Shown: piece by piece, positions 17,579 to 25,861 of the stretch
How the letters are laid out: the number at the start of each line of letters is the position of its first letter
Numbering within the stretch: the stretch's first letter is position 1
Assembly: GCF_024160145.1 (NCBI RefSeq)
Contig: NZ_JAMYWQ010000003.1
Span: 175,604 to 239,603, forward strand
Length of the DNA: 64,000 nt
Direction: 5' to 3'
DNA from: Serratia nevei
GTDB lineage: Bacteria > Pseudomonadota > Gammaproteobacteria > Enterobacterales > Enterobacteriaceae
The notes under the pieces: generated by a model
The model's input: the letters and a program-made list of their open reading frames with translations, nothing else
Databases searched by the model: none
Told to the model about the DNA's origin: nothing
Position numbers and translations under genes: made by a program

Positions 17579-17583
17579 TAGAC

Positions 17584-17604
17584 GGGGGCGGCACCGCCGC
17601 CCCC
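17584..17604. terminator. Strong convergent hairpin
   Basis: GGGGGCGGC (17584-17592) pairs perfectly with GCCGCCCCC (17596-17604) around three bases, between the stops of the binding protein and ddlA. Confidence 0.65.
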
Positions 17605-17612
17605 TGCCGCGT

Positions 17613-18716
17613 TTAGCGATCGAACACCGAGCTGTTCAGCGCACGATCCTGCTGATGGCGCTCCAGCGCCAATTCGATCAGGCGGGTGATCAGCGCCTGA
17701 TAGCTGACGCCGCTGGCGGCCCACAGCTTGGGATACATGCTGATATTGGTGAAGCCCGGCAGCGTGTTGATTTCGTTGATTACCACCTGGTTGTCCGGCG
17801 TCAGGAACACATCAACCCGCGCCAGCCCGAAGCACTCCAGCGCGCGGAACGCCTTCAGCGCCACCTCGCGGATGTGGTCGCTCACTTCCGGCGCGATTGC
17901 CGCCGGCACCACCACCTGAGCGCCCTGCTCATTGATGTATTTGGTGTCGTAAGAGTAGAAGGCGTCGCTCAGCACGATCTCGCCGCACACGCTGGCCTGC
18001 GGATCGTCGTTGCCCAGCACCGCGCACTCGATCTCGCGGCCGACGATCGCCGACTCCACCAGCACCTTGTGATCGAAGCTGAAGGCCAGCGATACCGCCG
18101 CGTCGAACTCGGCGCGGTTTTCCACCTTGCTGACCCCGACCGACGAGCCCTGGTTGGCCGGCTTGACGAACAGCGGCAGGCCGAGGCGCTCGCTCAGTTG
18201 CTCAAACGTAAACCCGGCGCGGTTGGCACGCGTCAGGGTGACGAACGGCGCCACCGCCAGCCCGGCGTCGCGCAGCAGGCGCTTGGTCACGTCTTTGTCC
18301 ATGCTGACCGCCGAACCGAGCACGCCGGCGCCGACGAACGGCATATTGGCCATGCGCAGCAGCCCCTGCAGCGAGCCGTCTTCCCCCAGCGTGCCGTGCA
18401 CGATCGGGAAGATGACGTCGAGCTGGCCCAGCGCGCCGGCGCTGCCCGCTTCGATCAGCTGCTGTTTTTCCTGGCCCGGGATCAGCGCCACGTTCTTGTT
18501 CGAGCGGTTCAGCGCGATCAGCGCCGGGTTCTCGGCGTTGAGCAGGTAGTTGGAGGCGTCGTTGATGTGCCACTGCCCCTGTTTGTCGATCCCCAGCAGC
18601 GTGACATCAAACTTCTCTTTGTCGATTGCATCCACAATGTTTTTGGCCGACTGCAGCGACACCTCATGCTCCGCCGATTTACCGCCAAAAATCACCCCAA
18701 CACGTAGTTTAGTCAC
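17613..18716 (-). CDS. ddlA: D-alanine--D-alanine ligase A
   Basis: This 367-residue ATP-grasp ligase joins two D-alanines for peptidoglycan precursor synthesis in the cytoplasm. Family motifs include [17 protein letters not shown] at the N-terminus with the Glu that binds the first D-Ala, [16 protein letters not shown] for ATP, and [18 protein letters not shown] at the C-terminus. Length and the SSVGVSK/YDTKYI features match DdlA rather than the shorter DdlB. It stands alone here, not in the mur cluster, as expected for ddlA. Confidence 0.95.
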   Translation of the reverse strand: MTKLRVGVIFGGKSAEHEVSLQSAKNIVDAIDKEKFDVTLLGIDKQGQWHINDASNYLLNAENPALIALNRSNKNVALIPGQEKQQLIEAGSAGALGQLDVIFPIVHGTLGEDGSLQGLLRMANMPFVGAGVLGSAVSMDKDVTKRLLRDAGLAVAPFVTLTRANRAGFTFEQLSERLGLPLFVKPANQGSSVGVSKVENRAEFDAAVSLAFSFDHKVLVESAIVGREIECAVLGNDDPQASVCGEIVLSDAFYSYDTKYINEQGAQVVVPAAIAPEVSDHIREVALKAFRALECFGLARVDVFLTPDNQVVINEINTLPGFTNISMYPKLWAASGVSYQALITRLIELALERHQQDRALNSSVFDR

Positions 18717-18846
18717 GCCTTAAATCCTTCTGAAAAATCATGGCAAAAAAGTCGTTCATCACAATAAACGCATTGTCTGGCGGCGGCAATCGTTGTTGCC
18801 AGAATCTTCTTACGCCACAGAATGCCACATCGCCACCATCCATAAC

Positions 18847-18863
18847 GTATACACTTCGTATAT
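18847..18863 (+). promoter_or_regulatory. Possible operator of the ParD-like/Map pair
   Basis: GTATAC (18847-18852) and GTATAT (18858-18863) form a short inverted repeat with one mismatch around five bases. It lies 22 bp before the ParD-like start. RHH antitoxin-type proteins often bind such half-sites; here that is inference. Confidence 0.3.
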
Positions 18864-18884
18864 TGTTCACTTAGGGAGACGCCG

Positions 18885-19088
18885 ATGGGCATCGTAAAAA
18901 TTTCAGACGCGCTGCATGACGATCTGCGCCTCGCCAGCCTGACCATGACGCGTTCTATCAACGCGCAGGCCGAGTACTGGATCAAGATCGGCATGCTGGC
19001 GGAGTTCCATCCGGAACTGACCTACCCGCAGCTGGTAAAAAAGATGATGAAAGATAACGCGCTGACGCTGAAGGAGATTGTCGGGTGA
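18885..19088 (+). CDS. ParD-like ribbon-helix-helix protein
   Basis: This 67-residue protein starts MGIVKISDALHDDLRLASLTMTRSINAQAEYWI, the strand-helix-helix pattern of the ParD_like family (antitoxin-like, DNA-binding). GGGAGA precedes the ATG. Its last codon overlaps the start of a methionine aminopeptidase gene by GTGA, not a ParE toxin, so it is not a classical toxin-antitoxin pair. It probably binds DNA and autoregulates the two-gene unit; a direct effect on the aminopeptidase is possible but unknown. Confidence 0.8.
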   Translation: MGIVKISDALHDDLRLASLTMTRSINAQAEYWIKIGMLAEFHPELTYPQLVKKMMKDNALTLKEIVG

Positions 19089-19879
19089 AACAGATTGTGA
19101 TTAAAACGCCGGAAGAGATTGCCAAAATGCGCCATTCCGGCGCCCTGCTGGCTAAAGTGTTTGCTATGCTCGATGAGGTGATTGTCGAAGGCATCTCCAC
19201 CATGGAGATCAACGATCGCGCCGAAGCGTTTATCGTCGAAGAGCTGAAGTCGCGCCCGGCCAGCAAAGGGCAGTATGATTTCCCCTATGTGCTCAACACC
19301 TCAATCGACGATGTGGTGTGCCACGGGGTGCCGTCGGCCAGCAAAATTCTGCGTTCCGGCATGACCGTCAACGTGGACATCACGCTGGAAAACGACGGCT
19401 ATATCGCCGACTCCAGCAAGATGTACTGCATCGGCCAGGTGACGCCGCTGGCCAAACGGCTGGTGAACAACGTCTATGAATCGATGTGGCAGGGCATCCG
19501 CGCGGTGAAACCGGGCGCCACGCTGGGGGATATCGGCCATGCCGTCCAGCGGCACGCCGAGCAGGCCGGCTACAGCATCGTGCGGGAGTATTGCGGCCAC
19601 GGCATCGGCCGCGATATGCATGAAGAGCCGGCGGTGTTGCACTACGGTCAACCCGGCAGCGGTATGGTGCTGCAGGAAGGCATGGTGTTCACCATCGAGC
19701 CGATGATCAACCAGGGCGACCGCCGCATCAAGCAGAAGAAAGACGGCTGGACGGTGGTGACGCGCGACAAAAAACTGTCGGCGCAGTGGGAGCACACCGT
19801 GGCGGTCACCGCCGACGGCGTGGAGATCCTGACGCTACGCGACGAAGAGCGCCGGGCCGGCTACGCCGAGCGCTACTAA
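19085..19879 (+). CDS. Type I methionine aminopeptidase, accessory copy
   Basis: This 264-residue enzyme removes N-terminal methionine. All dimetal ligands are present: Asp98, Asp109, His172, Glu205 and Glu236, with His80 as the substrate-side histidine (VCHGVPS). It starts with GTG overlapping the ParD-like stop. Essential map normally lies next to rpsB, and this copy is not in that context, so it is likely a paralogue. The intact active site argues for a functional enzyme. TTAATAAG-type AT-rich DNA follows within 50 bp of the stop. Confidence 0.88.
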   Translation: MKQIVIKTPEEIAKMRHSGALLAKVFAMLDEVIVEGISTMEINDRAEAFIVEELKSRPASKGQYDFPYVLNTSIDDVVCHGVPSASKILRSGMTVNVDITLENDGYIADSSKMYCIGQVTPLAKRLVNNVYESMWQGIRAVKPGATLGDIGHAVQRHAEQAGYSIVREYCGHGIGRDMHEEPAVLHYGQPGSGMVLQEGMVFTIEPMINQGDRRIKQKKDGWTVVTRDKKLSAQWEHTVAVTADGVEILTLRDEERRAGYAERY

Positions 19880-19909
19880 ACCCGCAAGCCATTAGCCTGG
19901 CAAGCTGAT

Positions 19910-19936
19910 AGCTTAATAAGTTATTTAATTGATAGC
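19910..19936. repeat. TTAATAAG motif between map-like gene and dld
   Basis: AGCTTAATAAGTTA at 19910-19923 carries the same ten-base core AGCTTAATAA as 3233-3242 and shares AGCTTAATAAGT with 2998-3009. TGATAGC occurs on both sides (19906-19912 and 19930-19936). The stretch is far more AT-rich than flanking genes and has no ORF. Confidence 0.5.
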
Positions 19937-20004
19937 CTCTTAGCTTATATGCGGCACTCCGGCGCCGCAGTTAAAGCAACGGGGATGACAGGGAGACAGG
20001 CAGC

Positions 20005-21708
20005 ATGCAGTCAGGCAATCAGGCATTTATCAACCAGCTTAAAGACATTGTCGGCGGCCCGCAGCTGTTGACCGGCGATCGCAACACCGAGCGGTATCGC
20101 AAGGGATTCCGCTCCGGCGAAGGCCAGGCGCTGGCGGTGGTGTTTCCCACCAGCCTGCTGCAGCTGTGGCGTATTTTGCAGGCCTGCGTGGCCGCCGACA
20201 AAATCGTCATCATGCAGGCCGCCAATACCGGCCTGACCGAAGGGTCAACCCCCAGCGGCAACGACTATGACCGCGACATCGTCATCGTCAGCACCCTGCG
20301 CCTCGACCATATTCAGGTGCTGGACAACGGCAAGCAGGTGGTCGGCTTCCCCGGCAGCACCCTGCACCACCTCGAGAAATTGCTCAAGCCCTACGGCCGC
20401 GAACCGCATTCGGTGATCGGTTCCTCCTGCATCGGCGCCTCGGTGATCGGCGGCGTGTGCAACAATTCCGGCGGCTCGCTGGTGAAACGCGGCCCGGCCT
20501 ATACCGAAATGGCGCTGTACGCCCAGCTAGGGGAAGACGGCCAGCTGCGCCTGGTGAACCATCTGGGCATCCGCCTCGGCGACACGCCGGAAGAGATCCT
20601 CACCCGGCTGGAAAAAGGCGACTATCGCCCGGAAGACGTCGAATACGGCGAGCTGCGCGCCTCGGATAACGAGTACGCCAGCCGGGTGCGCGACGTCGAT
20701 GCCGACACCCCTTCCCGCTTCAACGCCGACAAACGCCGCCTGTACGAAGCCTCCGGCTGCGCCGGCAAGCTGGCGGTGTTCGCGGTGCGGCTCGACACCT
20801 TCGAGAAAGAGGGCAAAGAGCAGGTGTTCTATATCGGCACCAACGACACCGCGGTGCTGACCGAACTGCGCCGCCACATGCTGAGCCAGTTCGAAAACCT
20901 GCCGGTGGCCGGTGAGTACATGCACCGCGATATCTTCGACATCGCCGAGGTGTACGGCAAAGACACCTTCATGATGATCGACAAGCTCGGCACCGATCAG
21001 ATGCCGCGCTTCTTCACCCTGAAAGGCCGTATGGACGCCAGCCTGAGCAAGCTGCCGCTGCTGCCGCACAACCTGACCGACCGGCTGATGCAGGGCCTGA
21101 GCCATCTGGCGCCGAGCCACCTGCCGACGCGCATGAAGGAATACCGCGAACGTTTCGAACATCACCTGCTGCTGAAGATGGCCGGCCCCGGCGTAGACGA
21201 AGCGCAGCGCTACCTGACCGAGTACTTCGCCCAGGCCGAAGGCGCTTTCTTCGCCTGCACGCCTGACGAAGGCAAAAAGGCCTTCCTGCACCGCTTCGCC
21301 GCCGCCGGCGCCGCCGTGCGCTACCATGCGGTGCACGCCGACAAGGTGGAGGATATTCTGGCGCTGGATATCGCCCTGCGCCGCAACGACACCGACTGGT
21401 TCGAAACCCTGCCGCCGGAGATCGACAGCCAGCTGGTGCATAAGCTGTATTACGGCCACTTTATGTGCCACGTGTTCCATCAGGACTACGTGGTGAAAAA
21501 GGGCGTCGACAGCCACGCGCTAAAGGAAAAGATGCTCGAGATCCTCAACCGGCGCGGCGCCGAGTACCCGGCGGAGCATAACGTCGGCCACCTGTACCAC
21601 GCCAAGGCGGATCTGCAGGCGTTCTACCGCACCGCCGATCCGACCAACAGCTTCAACCCCGGCATCGGCAAAACCAGCAAACGCAAAGGCTGGGCCGAAG
21701 AACGTTGA
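20005..21708 (+). CDS. dld: D-lactate dehydrogenase (quinone)
   Basis: This 567-residue FAD enzyme is a close match to E. coli Dld (571 residues). It is a peripheral membrane protein that oxidises D-lactate to pyruvate and passes electrons to quinone. The PCMH-type FAD domain is N-terminal (MQAANTGLTEGSTPSGNDY; GSSCIGASVIGGVCNNSGGS near residue 141), followed by the membrane-binding and cap domains (HVFHQDYVVKKG). It also supports growth on D-lactate. The AT-rich repeat region lies immediately upstream and may act on its promoter. Confidence 0.95.
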   Translation: MQSGNQAFINQLKDIVGGPQLLTGDRNTERYRKGFRSGEGQALAVVFPTSLLQLWRILQACVAADKIVIMQAANTGLTEGSTPSGNDYDRDIVIVSTLRLDHIQVLDNGKQVVGFPGSTLHHLEKLLKPYGREPHSVIGSSCIGASVIGGVCNNSGGSLVKRGPAYTEMALYAQLGEDGQLRLVNHLGIRLGDTPEEILTRLEKGDYRPEDVEYGELRASDNEYASRVRDVDADTPSRFNADKRRLYEASGCAGKLAVFAVRLDTFEKEGKEQVFYIGTNDTAVLTELRRHMLSQFENLPVAGEYMHRDIFDIAEVYGKDTFMMIDKLGTDQMPRFFTLKGRMDASLSKLPLLPHNLTDRLMQGLSHLAPSHLPTRMKEYRERFEHHLLLKMAGPGVDEAQRYLTEYFAQAEGAFFACTPDEGKKAFLHRFAAAGAAVRYHAVHADKVEDILALDIALRRNDTDWFETLPPEIDSQLVHKLYYGHFMCHVFHQDYVVKKGVDSHALKEKMLEILNRRGAEYPAEHNVGHLYHAKADLQAFYRTADPTNSFNPGIGKTSKRKGWAEER

Positions 21709-21813
21709 CAGCGCTCCCTGTTACGCCGTGGCGCAGCAAAAGGTGTTGCACGCCCCGGCGAACTTGACTATGTTTAAGGCAGTTCGTCTTATTCCCGGTT
21801 TCCAGGTTCCCAC

Positions 21814-21960
21814 ATGACTCCATTGGCGCACAGCACAGATCCGACCAACGCGACCGTTCCGGCCGTCGTTTTGCTGTGTGCTTCCTCCGCCCCACCCGCC
21901 GTTTCCTCTGTCGTTTCAGCGGTTGCCGCTTACCCGCCACGCAGTGTGGTTGTGCGCTAA
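21814..21960 (+). CDS. Candidate leader peptide upstream of an EamA transporter
   Basis: This 48-codon frame ends 101 bp before the EamA start. It is rich in Ala and Val, with clusters VVLL, SSVVSAVAA and SVVVR near the end, a composition reminiscent of branched-chain leader peptides such as IvbL. CTCCGGC (21979-21985) can pair with GCCGGAG (22025-22031) between the ORF and the transporter, but no terminator T-run is visible. The ribosome site is weak. The rest of 21709-22061 shows no other feature. Confidence 0.3.
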   Translation: MTPLAHSTDPTNATVPAVVLLCASSAPPAVSSVVSAVAAYPPRSVVVR

Positions 21961-22061
21961 GCCAAACCGACTTTTTACCTCCGGCTTATTGATCTGTTGC
22001 GTTCAGGCGTAGACCGCCGCGCGCGCCGGAGCCTGTAATTTTCACGACAGGTGAAATTGAT

Positions 22062-22913
22062 ATGCGATTACCTTCTCTCTGGGCCAATGCCGGCCTGGCT
22101 ACGCTGTTCGTCCTGCTTTGGAGCAGCGGCGCGATCTTCTCCCGTTGGGGGTTGGAGCACGCCTCCGCCTTCGCTTTCCTGTTCTTCCGCTGCGCCATCG
22201 CGCTGGCGGTGCTGTTGGCCATCGGCCTGTGGCAGCGCCAGTGCCTGCCCGCTCCCGGCACCCGCCGGCGCGTCGCGCTGATTGGCGTGCTGATGATCGG
22301 CAGCTATCAAATCTGCTATCTGCTGGCGCTGGAACAGGGTATTACACCCGGCGTGCTGGCGACGCTGCTCGGCGTACAGCCGATCCTCACCCAATTCATC
22401 ACCGAACGGCGCTGCACCGGGCTGCGGGCGCTCGGCCTGGCGCTGGCAATGGTCGGGCTAACGCTGGTGGTGTACCAAAGCCTGATGGTGGCCCACTTCT
22501 CGCTGAGCGGCATGCTGTTCGCCTTTATCGCGCTGGGCTGCATGACCGCCGGCACCCTGCTGCAAAAAGGCATGACGCAGCCGCCGCTGTCGGTCTTGCC
22601 GCTGCAGTATGCCGTCGGGTTGCTGATGTGTACGCTGGCGCTGCCGTTTGAGCCGCTGCGGGTCGACTGGCGGCCGGCGTTCGTGCTGCCGCTGCTGTGG
22701 ATGGCGGTGGTGATCTCGGTGCTGGCGACCTTCTTGCTGTATCGCCTGATCCAGCGCGGCAACCTGGTGCAGGTCACCAGCCTGTTCTATCTGATCCCGG
22801 CGGTGACCGCCCTGCTGGACTACCTGTTGCTCGGCCACGCGCTGGCGGCGCTGAGCCTGCTGGGCATGGCGGGCATCGTGCTCGGCGTGATGCTGGTTTT
22901 CCGCCGCGTATAA
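22062..22913 (+). CDS. EamA/DMT-family transporter
   Basis: This 283-residue inner-membrane protein has ten predicted helices in two EamA repeats (about residues 10-135 and 145-282), beginning with the family motif LLWSSGAIFSRWGLEHASAFAFLFFRC. Members export amino acids or other metabolites. AGGTGAAATTGAT precedes the ATG. The long leader with a candidate Val/Ala-rich peptide suggests amino-acid-dependent control, by inference. Substrate unknown. Confidence 0.87.
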   Translation: MRLPSLWANAGLATLFVLLWSSGAIFSRWGLEHASAFAFLFFRCAIALAVLLAIGLWQRQCLPAPGTRRRVALIGVLMIGSYQICYLLALEQGITPGVLATLLGVQPILTQFITERRCTGLRALGLALAMVGLTLVVYQSLMVAHFSLSGMLFAFIALGCMTAGTLLQKGMTQPPLSVLPLQYAVGLLMCTLALPFEPLRVDWRPAFVLPLLWMAVVISVLATFLLYRLIQRGNLVQVTSLFYLIPAVTALLDYLLLGHALAALSLLGMAGIVLGVMLVFRRV

Positions 22914-22921
22914 AAGCAAAA

Positions 22922-22951
22922 GCCCCCGCGCCGTTCCACCGGCGCGGGGGC
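22922..22951 (-). terminator. Terminator, mainly for yohC
   Basis: GCCCCCGCGCC (22922-22932) pairs with GGCGCGGGGGC (22941-22951). On the minus strand the stem is followed by a T-rich stretch, so it terminates yohC; it may also block plus-strand readthrough from the EamA gene. Confidence 0.75.
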
Positions 22952-22970
22952 GAACACAACAACCGTTAAC

Positions 22971-23561
22971 TCAGAACAACCAGGAACCGTACCCCCACAG
23001 CAGCACCGTCAGCCCCAGCAGCAGCTCGAGCAGCAGAATGCCGATGGCGAAGGTCGAGCTGGAGAAGATGAACCCTTCCTTACTGTCGATATTCAGGAAG
23101 TGCGGGATCCCCAGATTCAGCAGATAGCCCGAATAGCACAGGCCGATTATGCCGACAAACAGACACAGCCAGACGACCGGATAGAGCGCCACCACGCCGC
23201 TGAGGAACATCGGGGTCGCCACGTAGCCGGCGAACACCATGCAGCGGTGCAGCGTTGGGCGCGATTCATAACGCCGCGCCATCCAGTGAATGACTTTCCC
23301 CATGGCCGCTACGCCCGCCAGCATCAGCAGGTAGAACGCCACGGCGGTATAAAGCGCGGTAAACATGTCGAGCCTGATGGCATGTCCCTCGCCGGAGAGC
23401 CAGCCCAACTGGGTGGTGCCGATAAAGGCGCAGACCACCGGGATTGCCGCCAAGAGCAACACGTGATGGGTGTATAGGTGCGAGACGCTTTCATTCTCGC
23501 TTTTGATCTGTTCGAACTCGGCGCTGGGATGCGCCAGAAGTCCCCAAACATGACTGACCAT
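22971..23561 (-). CDS. yohC: YohC, YIP1-family membrane protein
   Basis: This 196-residue inner-membrane protein aligns with E. coli YohC along its length (SHVWGLLAHP at the start, THHVLLLAAIPVVCAFIGTT, HCMVFAGYVATP and the end LLWGYGSWLF). Five hydrophobic segments are visible. Function is unknown; the family name refers to similarity with eukaryotic Yip1. The gene is divergent from the acyltransferase at 23767. Confidence 0.92.
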   Translation of the reverse strand: MVSHVWGLLAHPSAEFEQIKSENESVSHLYTHHVLLLAAIPVVCAFIGTTQLGWLSGEGHAIRLDMFTALYTAVAFYLLMLAGVAAMGKVIHWMARRYESRPTLHRCMVFAGYVATPMFLSGVVALYPVVWLCLFVGIIGLCYSGYLLNLGIPHFLNIDSKEGFIFSSSTFAIGILLLELLLGLTVLLWGYGSWLF

Positions 23562-23766
23562 GAGACACCTCCTATCTCGCCGTAGGCCGCGATCGGCGAA
23601 CGAATTTCACACCTCCGACGGACAGCTACCCGTGCGAGGATTGCGGCCACGGGGCTCTCTCCCCTGTACTCATTATAGTCTTTCGGCGAAAAAACGTGCG
23701 GAAAGCGCAACGCCGCAGCGCTTTGTCTTATACTCCCACCATAAAAACCAGGCTGCGAGGAAGGTC

Positions 23767-24234
23767 ATGTCATCCGTTATCACTACCCGCCAGGCGGGGA
23801 TCGTCGACGTCGACGCCGGGCGCAACGTCACCGTTGTCGAGCCCTGCAATCTGTACGGCTGCCGGCTCGGCGACGATGTCTTCATCGGCCCGTTCGTGGA
23901 GATCCAGCGCCACGTCAGCATCGGCGCGCGCAGTAAAATTCAGTCGCACAGCTTTATCTGCGAATACGTCACCCTCGGCGAAGCGTGCTTTGTCGGCCAC
24001 GGCGTTACCTTCGCCAACGATCTGTTCAAAAACGGCGCGCCCAATGCCGATCCGGCCAGCTGGGGGCGCACGCGCGTCGGCGATCGGGTGTCCATCGGCT
24101 CCGGCGCCACGGTATTGGCGGTGGAAATCTGCAGCGACGCGGTGATCGGCGCCGGGGCGGTCGTGACTCGCGACATCACCCGCAAGGGGATCTATGCCGG
24201 CAACCCGGCGCGCCTGCTGCGGGAGCTGCCGTAA
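23767..24234 (+). CDS. Hexapeptide-repeat acyltransferase
   Basis: This 155-residue protein is built of left-handed beta-helix hexapeptides (LGDDVFIGPFVEIQRHVSIGARSKIQSHSFI, then VGDRVSIGSGATVLAVEI and AVIGAGAVVTRDI). The loop VGHGVTFANDLF holds the histidine typical of WbbJ/sugar O-acetyltransferases. ATG 23767 follows AGGAAGG; upstream frame is discarded as promoter DNA. Its stop overlaps the next gene as TAATG, so the two acetyltransferases are translated together. The acceptor, probably a sugar or nucleotide sugar, is unknown. Confidence 0.85.
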   Translation: MSSVITTRQAGIVDVDAGRNVTVVEPCNLYGCRLGDDVFIGPFVEIQRHVSIGARSKIQSHSFICEYVTLGEACFVGHGVTFANDLFKNGAPNADPASWGRTRVGDRVSIGSGATVLAVEICSDAVIGAGAVVTRDITRKGIYAGNPARLLRELP

Positions 24235-24776
24235 TGACCCCGGTCATCCGCATCGCGGCCATTGAGGCGCTGCCCGATGATTACCTGACGCGTGGCGATT
24301 TCGGCTTTACCATCCGCTGTTACGCCCTGCCACAGTTCGACAGCCCGGTCGATAGCTGGCCAACCCGCCCGGTGGCGCCATTTCGCAAGCAGTATCCCCT
24401 GGCGCCGTTCGCCAACGAAGACAGCGCAACCTTCCTGGCCTATCGCCAAGACGAAGCCGTTGGCCACATCACGCTGAGCAAAAACTGGAACGGTTACACC
24501 CTGATCGACGAGATCGCGGTCAGCGCTCACGCGCGCCGTCAGGGCATCGCCGGGGCGCTGCTGGACTGCGCCAAACGGTGGGCGCGGCAGCAGGAAACCT
24601 CGGGTATGATGCTCGAGACGCAGAACAACAATCTGGCCGCCTGTCGCTGCTACCAGCATTACGGGTTTATTCTCGGCGGCATCGACCGTTTGCTGTACCG
24701 CGCCGAGCCGGAGATCGCCGATCACGAAATCGCGCTGTTCTGGTATTTGCCGTTCAATAGCGAAATCGGTTACTGA
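24234..24776 (+). CDS. GNAT acetyltransferase resembling streptothricin acetyltransferases
   Basis: This 180-residue GNAT enzyme has a C-terminal half strikingly like Sat proteins: EIAVSAHARRQGIAGALLDCAKRW, then LETQNNNLAACRCYQHYGF, LGGIDRLLYR and a final ALFWYLPF. Sat enzymes acetylate the beta-lysine of streptothricin. The start ATG overlaps the stop of the hexapeptide acyltransferase (TAATG). It is a chromosomal relative and not part of an integron cassette. Actual drug activity is untested. Confidence 0.8.
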   Translation: MTPVIRIAAIEALPDDYLTRGDFGFTIRCYALPQFDSPVDSWPTRPVAPFRKQYPLAPFANEDSATFLAYRQDEAVGHITLSKNWNGYTLIDEIAVSAHARRQGIAGALLDCAKRWARQQETSGMMLETQNNNLAACRCYQHYGFILGGIDRLLYRAEPEIADHEIALFWYLPFNSEIGY

Positions 24777-24880
24777 TTTATCGGCCGCCATTGAGGCTAT
24801 GTTTACTTTTTAACCCCTACCATCGGATGAGAACTGTTATCACTGACTCTGATAAACCAGCGACACCCAGGGAGGGCCGT

Positions 24881-25732
24881 ATGAACCAGAACAAGGTTGT
24901 TTTACTGATGTTAGCTATCGCCATGAGCGGATGCGCCGATCGCCCCGCCGCCGTCACCCCCGCAACGCCGCCGACCGACGTCACCGTTTCGCCGCCGGGC
25001 GTGCAGCCGGAGATGGACGCCGGCACCCGCAGCAAGCTGCGTGAGATCCTCGCGCTGCGCGCCGGTTGGCCCGCCGCACAGCCGCATGGCCGCACCGTCG
25101 ATTTGATTTCGCGCGAGTTTCTCGGCACGCCCTATCTCGCCAACCGTCTGATCGGTTCGCAGAGCACGCCCGAGCAGTTGGTGATCGACTTCCGCGGGCT
25201 GGATTGCTTCACCTACATCGATTATGTGGAAGCGCTCAGCACCGCCCGCAGCGAGGGCGAGTTCGTACAGCGTCTGGTAGACATTCGCTACGTCGACGGC
25301 AAAATCGCCTTCCCGCAGCGCAAACACTTCTTCACCGACTGGGCGCAGCGGCCGCACCAGGTGGCCGAAGACATCACCGCGCAGCTCAGCCCGCACGCCG
25401 TCACCCTGGTGAAAACCCTCAACCGCAAGGCGGACGGCAGCAGCTACCTGCCCGGTTTGCCCAACGTACAACGCAGCGTGACCTATATCCCCAGCGACAA
25501 CGTCGACGACAAGGTGCTGGCCCAGCTGCGCACCGGCGATTACATCGGTATTTACACCAACCTGGACGGGCTGGACGTGACCCACACCGGCATCTTCGTG
25601 ATGACCGACAGCGGCCCGGTGCTGCGCAACGCCTCTTCGCGCCAGGCCAACATGCGGGTGGTCGATTCGCCCTTTATGGATTACGTGATGGCTACGCCGG
25701 GCATCGTGGTGCTGCGTTCGCTCAGCCGATAA
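24881..25732 (+). CDS. DUF1460 lipoprotein, NlpC/P60-like amidase
   Basis: This 283-residue lipoprotein has a signal ending MSGC (Cys18) with Ala at +2, which predicts outer-membrane sorting. The catalytic Cys lies in RGLDCFTYIDYVEA and the catalytic His in LDVTHTGIFV, matching the DUF1460 cysteine peptidase/amidase fold, some members of which are N-acetylmuramoyl-L-alanine amidases. GGAGGG precedes ATG 24881. It probably acts on peptidoglycan or muropeptides in the periplasm. Confidence 0.85.
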   Translation: MNQNKVVLLMLAIAMSGCADRPAAVTPATPPTDVTVSPPGVQPEMDAGTRSKLREILALRAGWPAAQPHGRTVDLISREFLGTPYLANRLIGSQSTPEQLVIDFRGLDCFTYIDYVEALSTARSEGEFVQRLVDIRYVDGKIAFPQRKHFFTDWAQRPHQVAEDITAQLSPHAVTLVKTLNRKADGSSYLPGLPNVQRSVTYIPSDNVDDKVLAQLRTGDYIGIYTNLDGLDVTHTGIFVMTDSGPVLRNASSRQANMRVVDSPFMDYVMATPGIVVLRSLSR

Positions 25733-25744
25733 TCCCCGCCGCAT

Positions 25745-25767
25745 AACGGCTATAAGCTATAGCCGTT
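25745..25767 (+). terminator. Hairpin after the DUF1460 gene
   Basis: AACGGCTATA (25745-25754) pairs perfectly with TATAGCCGTT (25758-25767) around three bases, 13 bp after the stop. The T-run is short, so termination would be modest. Confidence 0.5.
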
Positions 25768-25861
25768 TATGCTGAGCGAGCGTTTGACTTCATCGGCGGT
25801 TCAGGCTTAGCTGTAAGGACAAAAAACAACTGATTTTATTGTTCTTTTCAGGGAGAATTCG

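Noticed and set aside
18885..19879. Classical ParDE toxin-antitoxin system
   Set aside because: The second gene is a full methionine aminopeptidase, not a ParE/RelE-like toxin.
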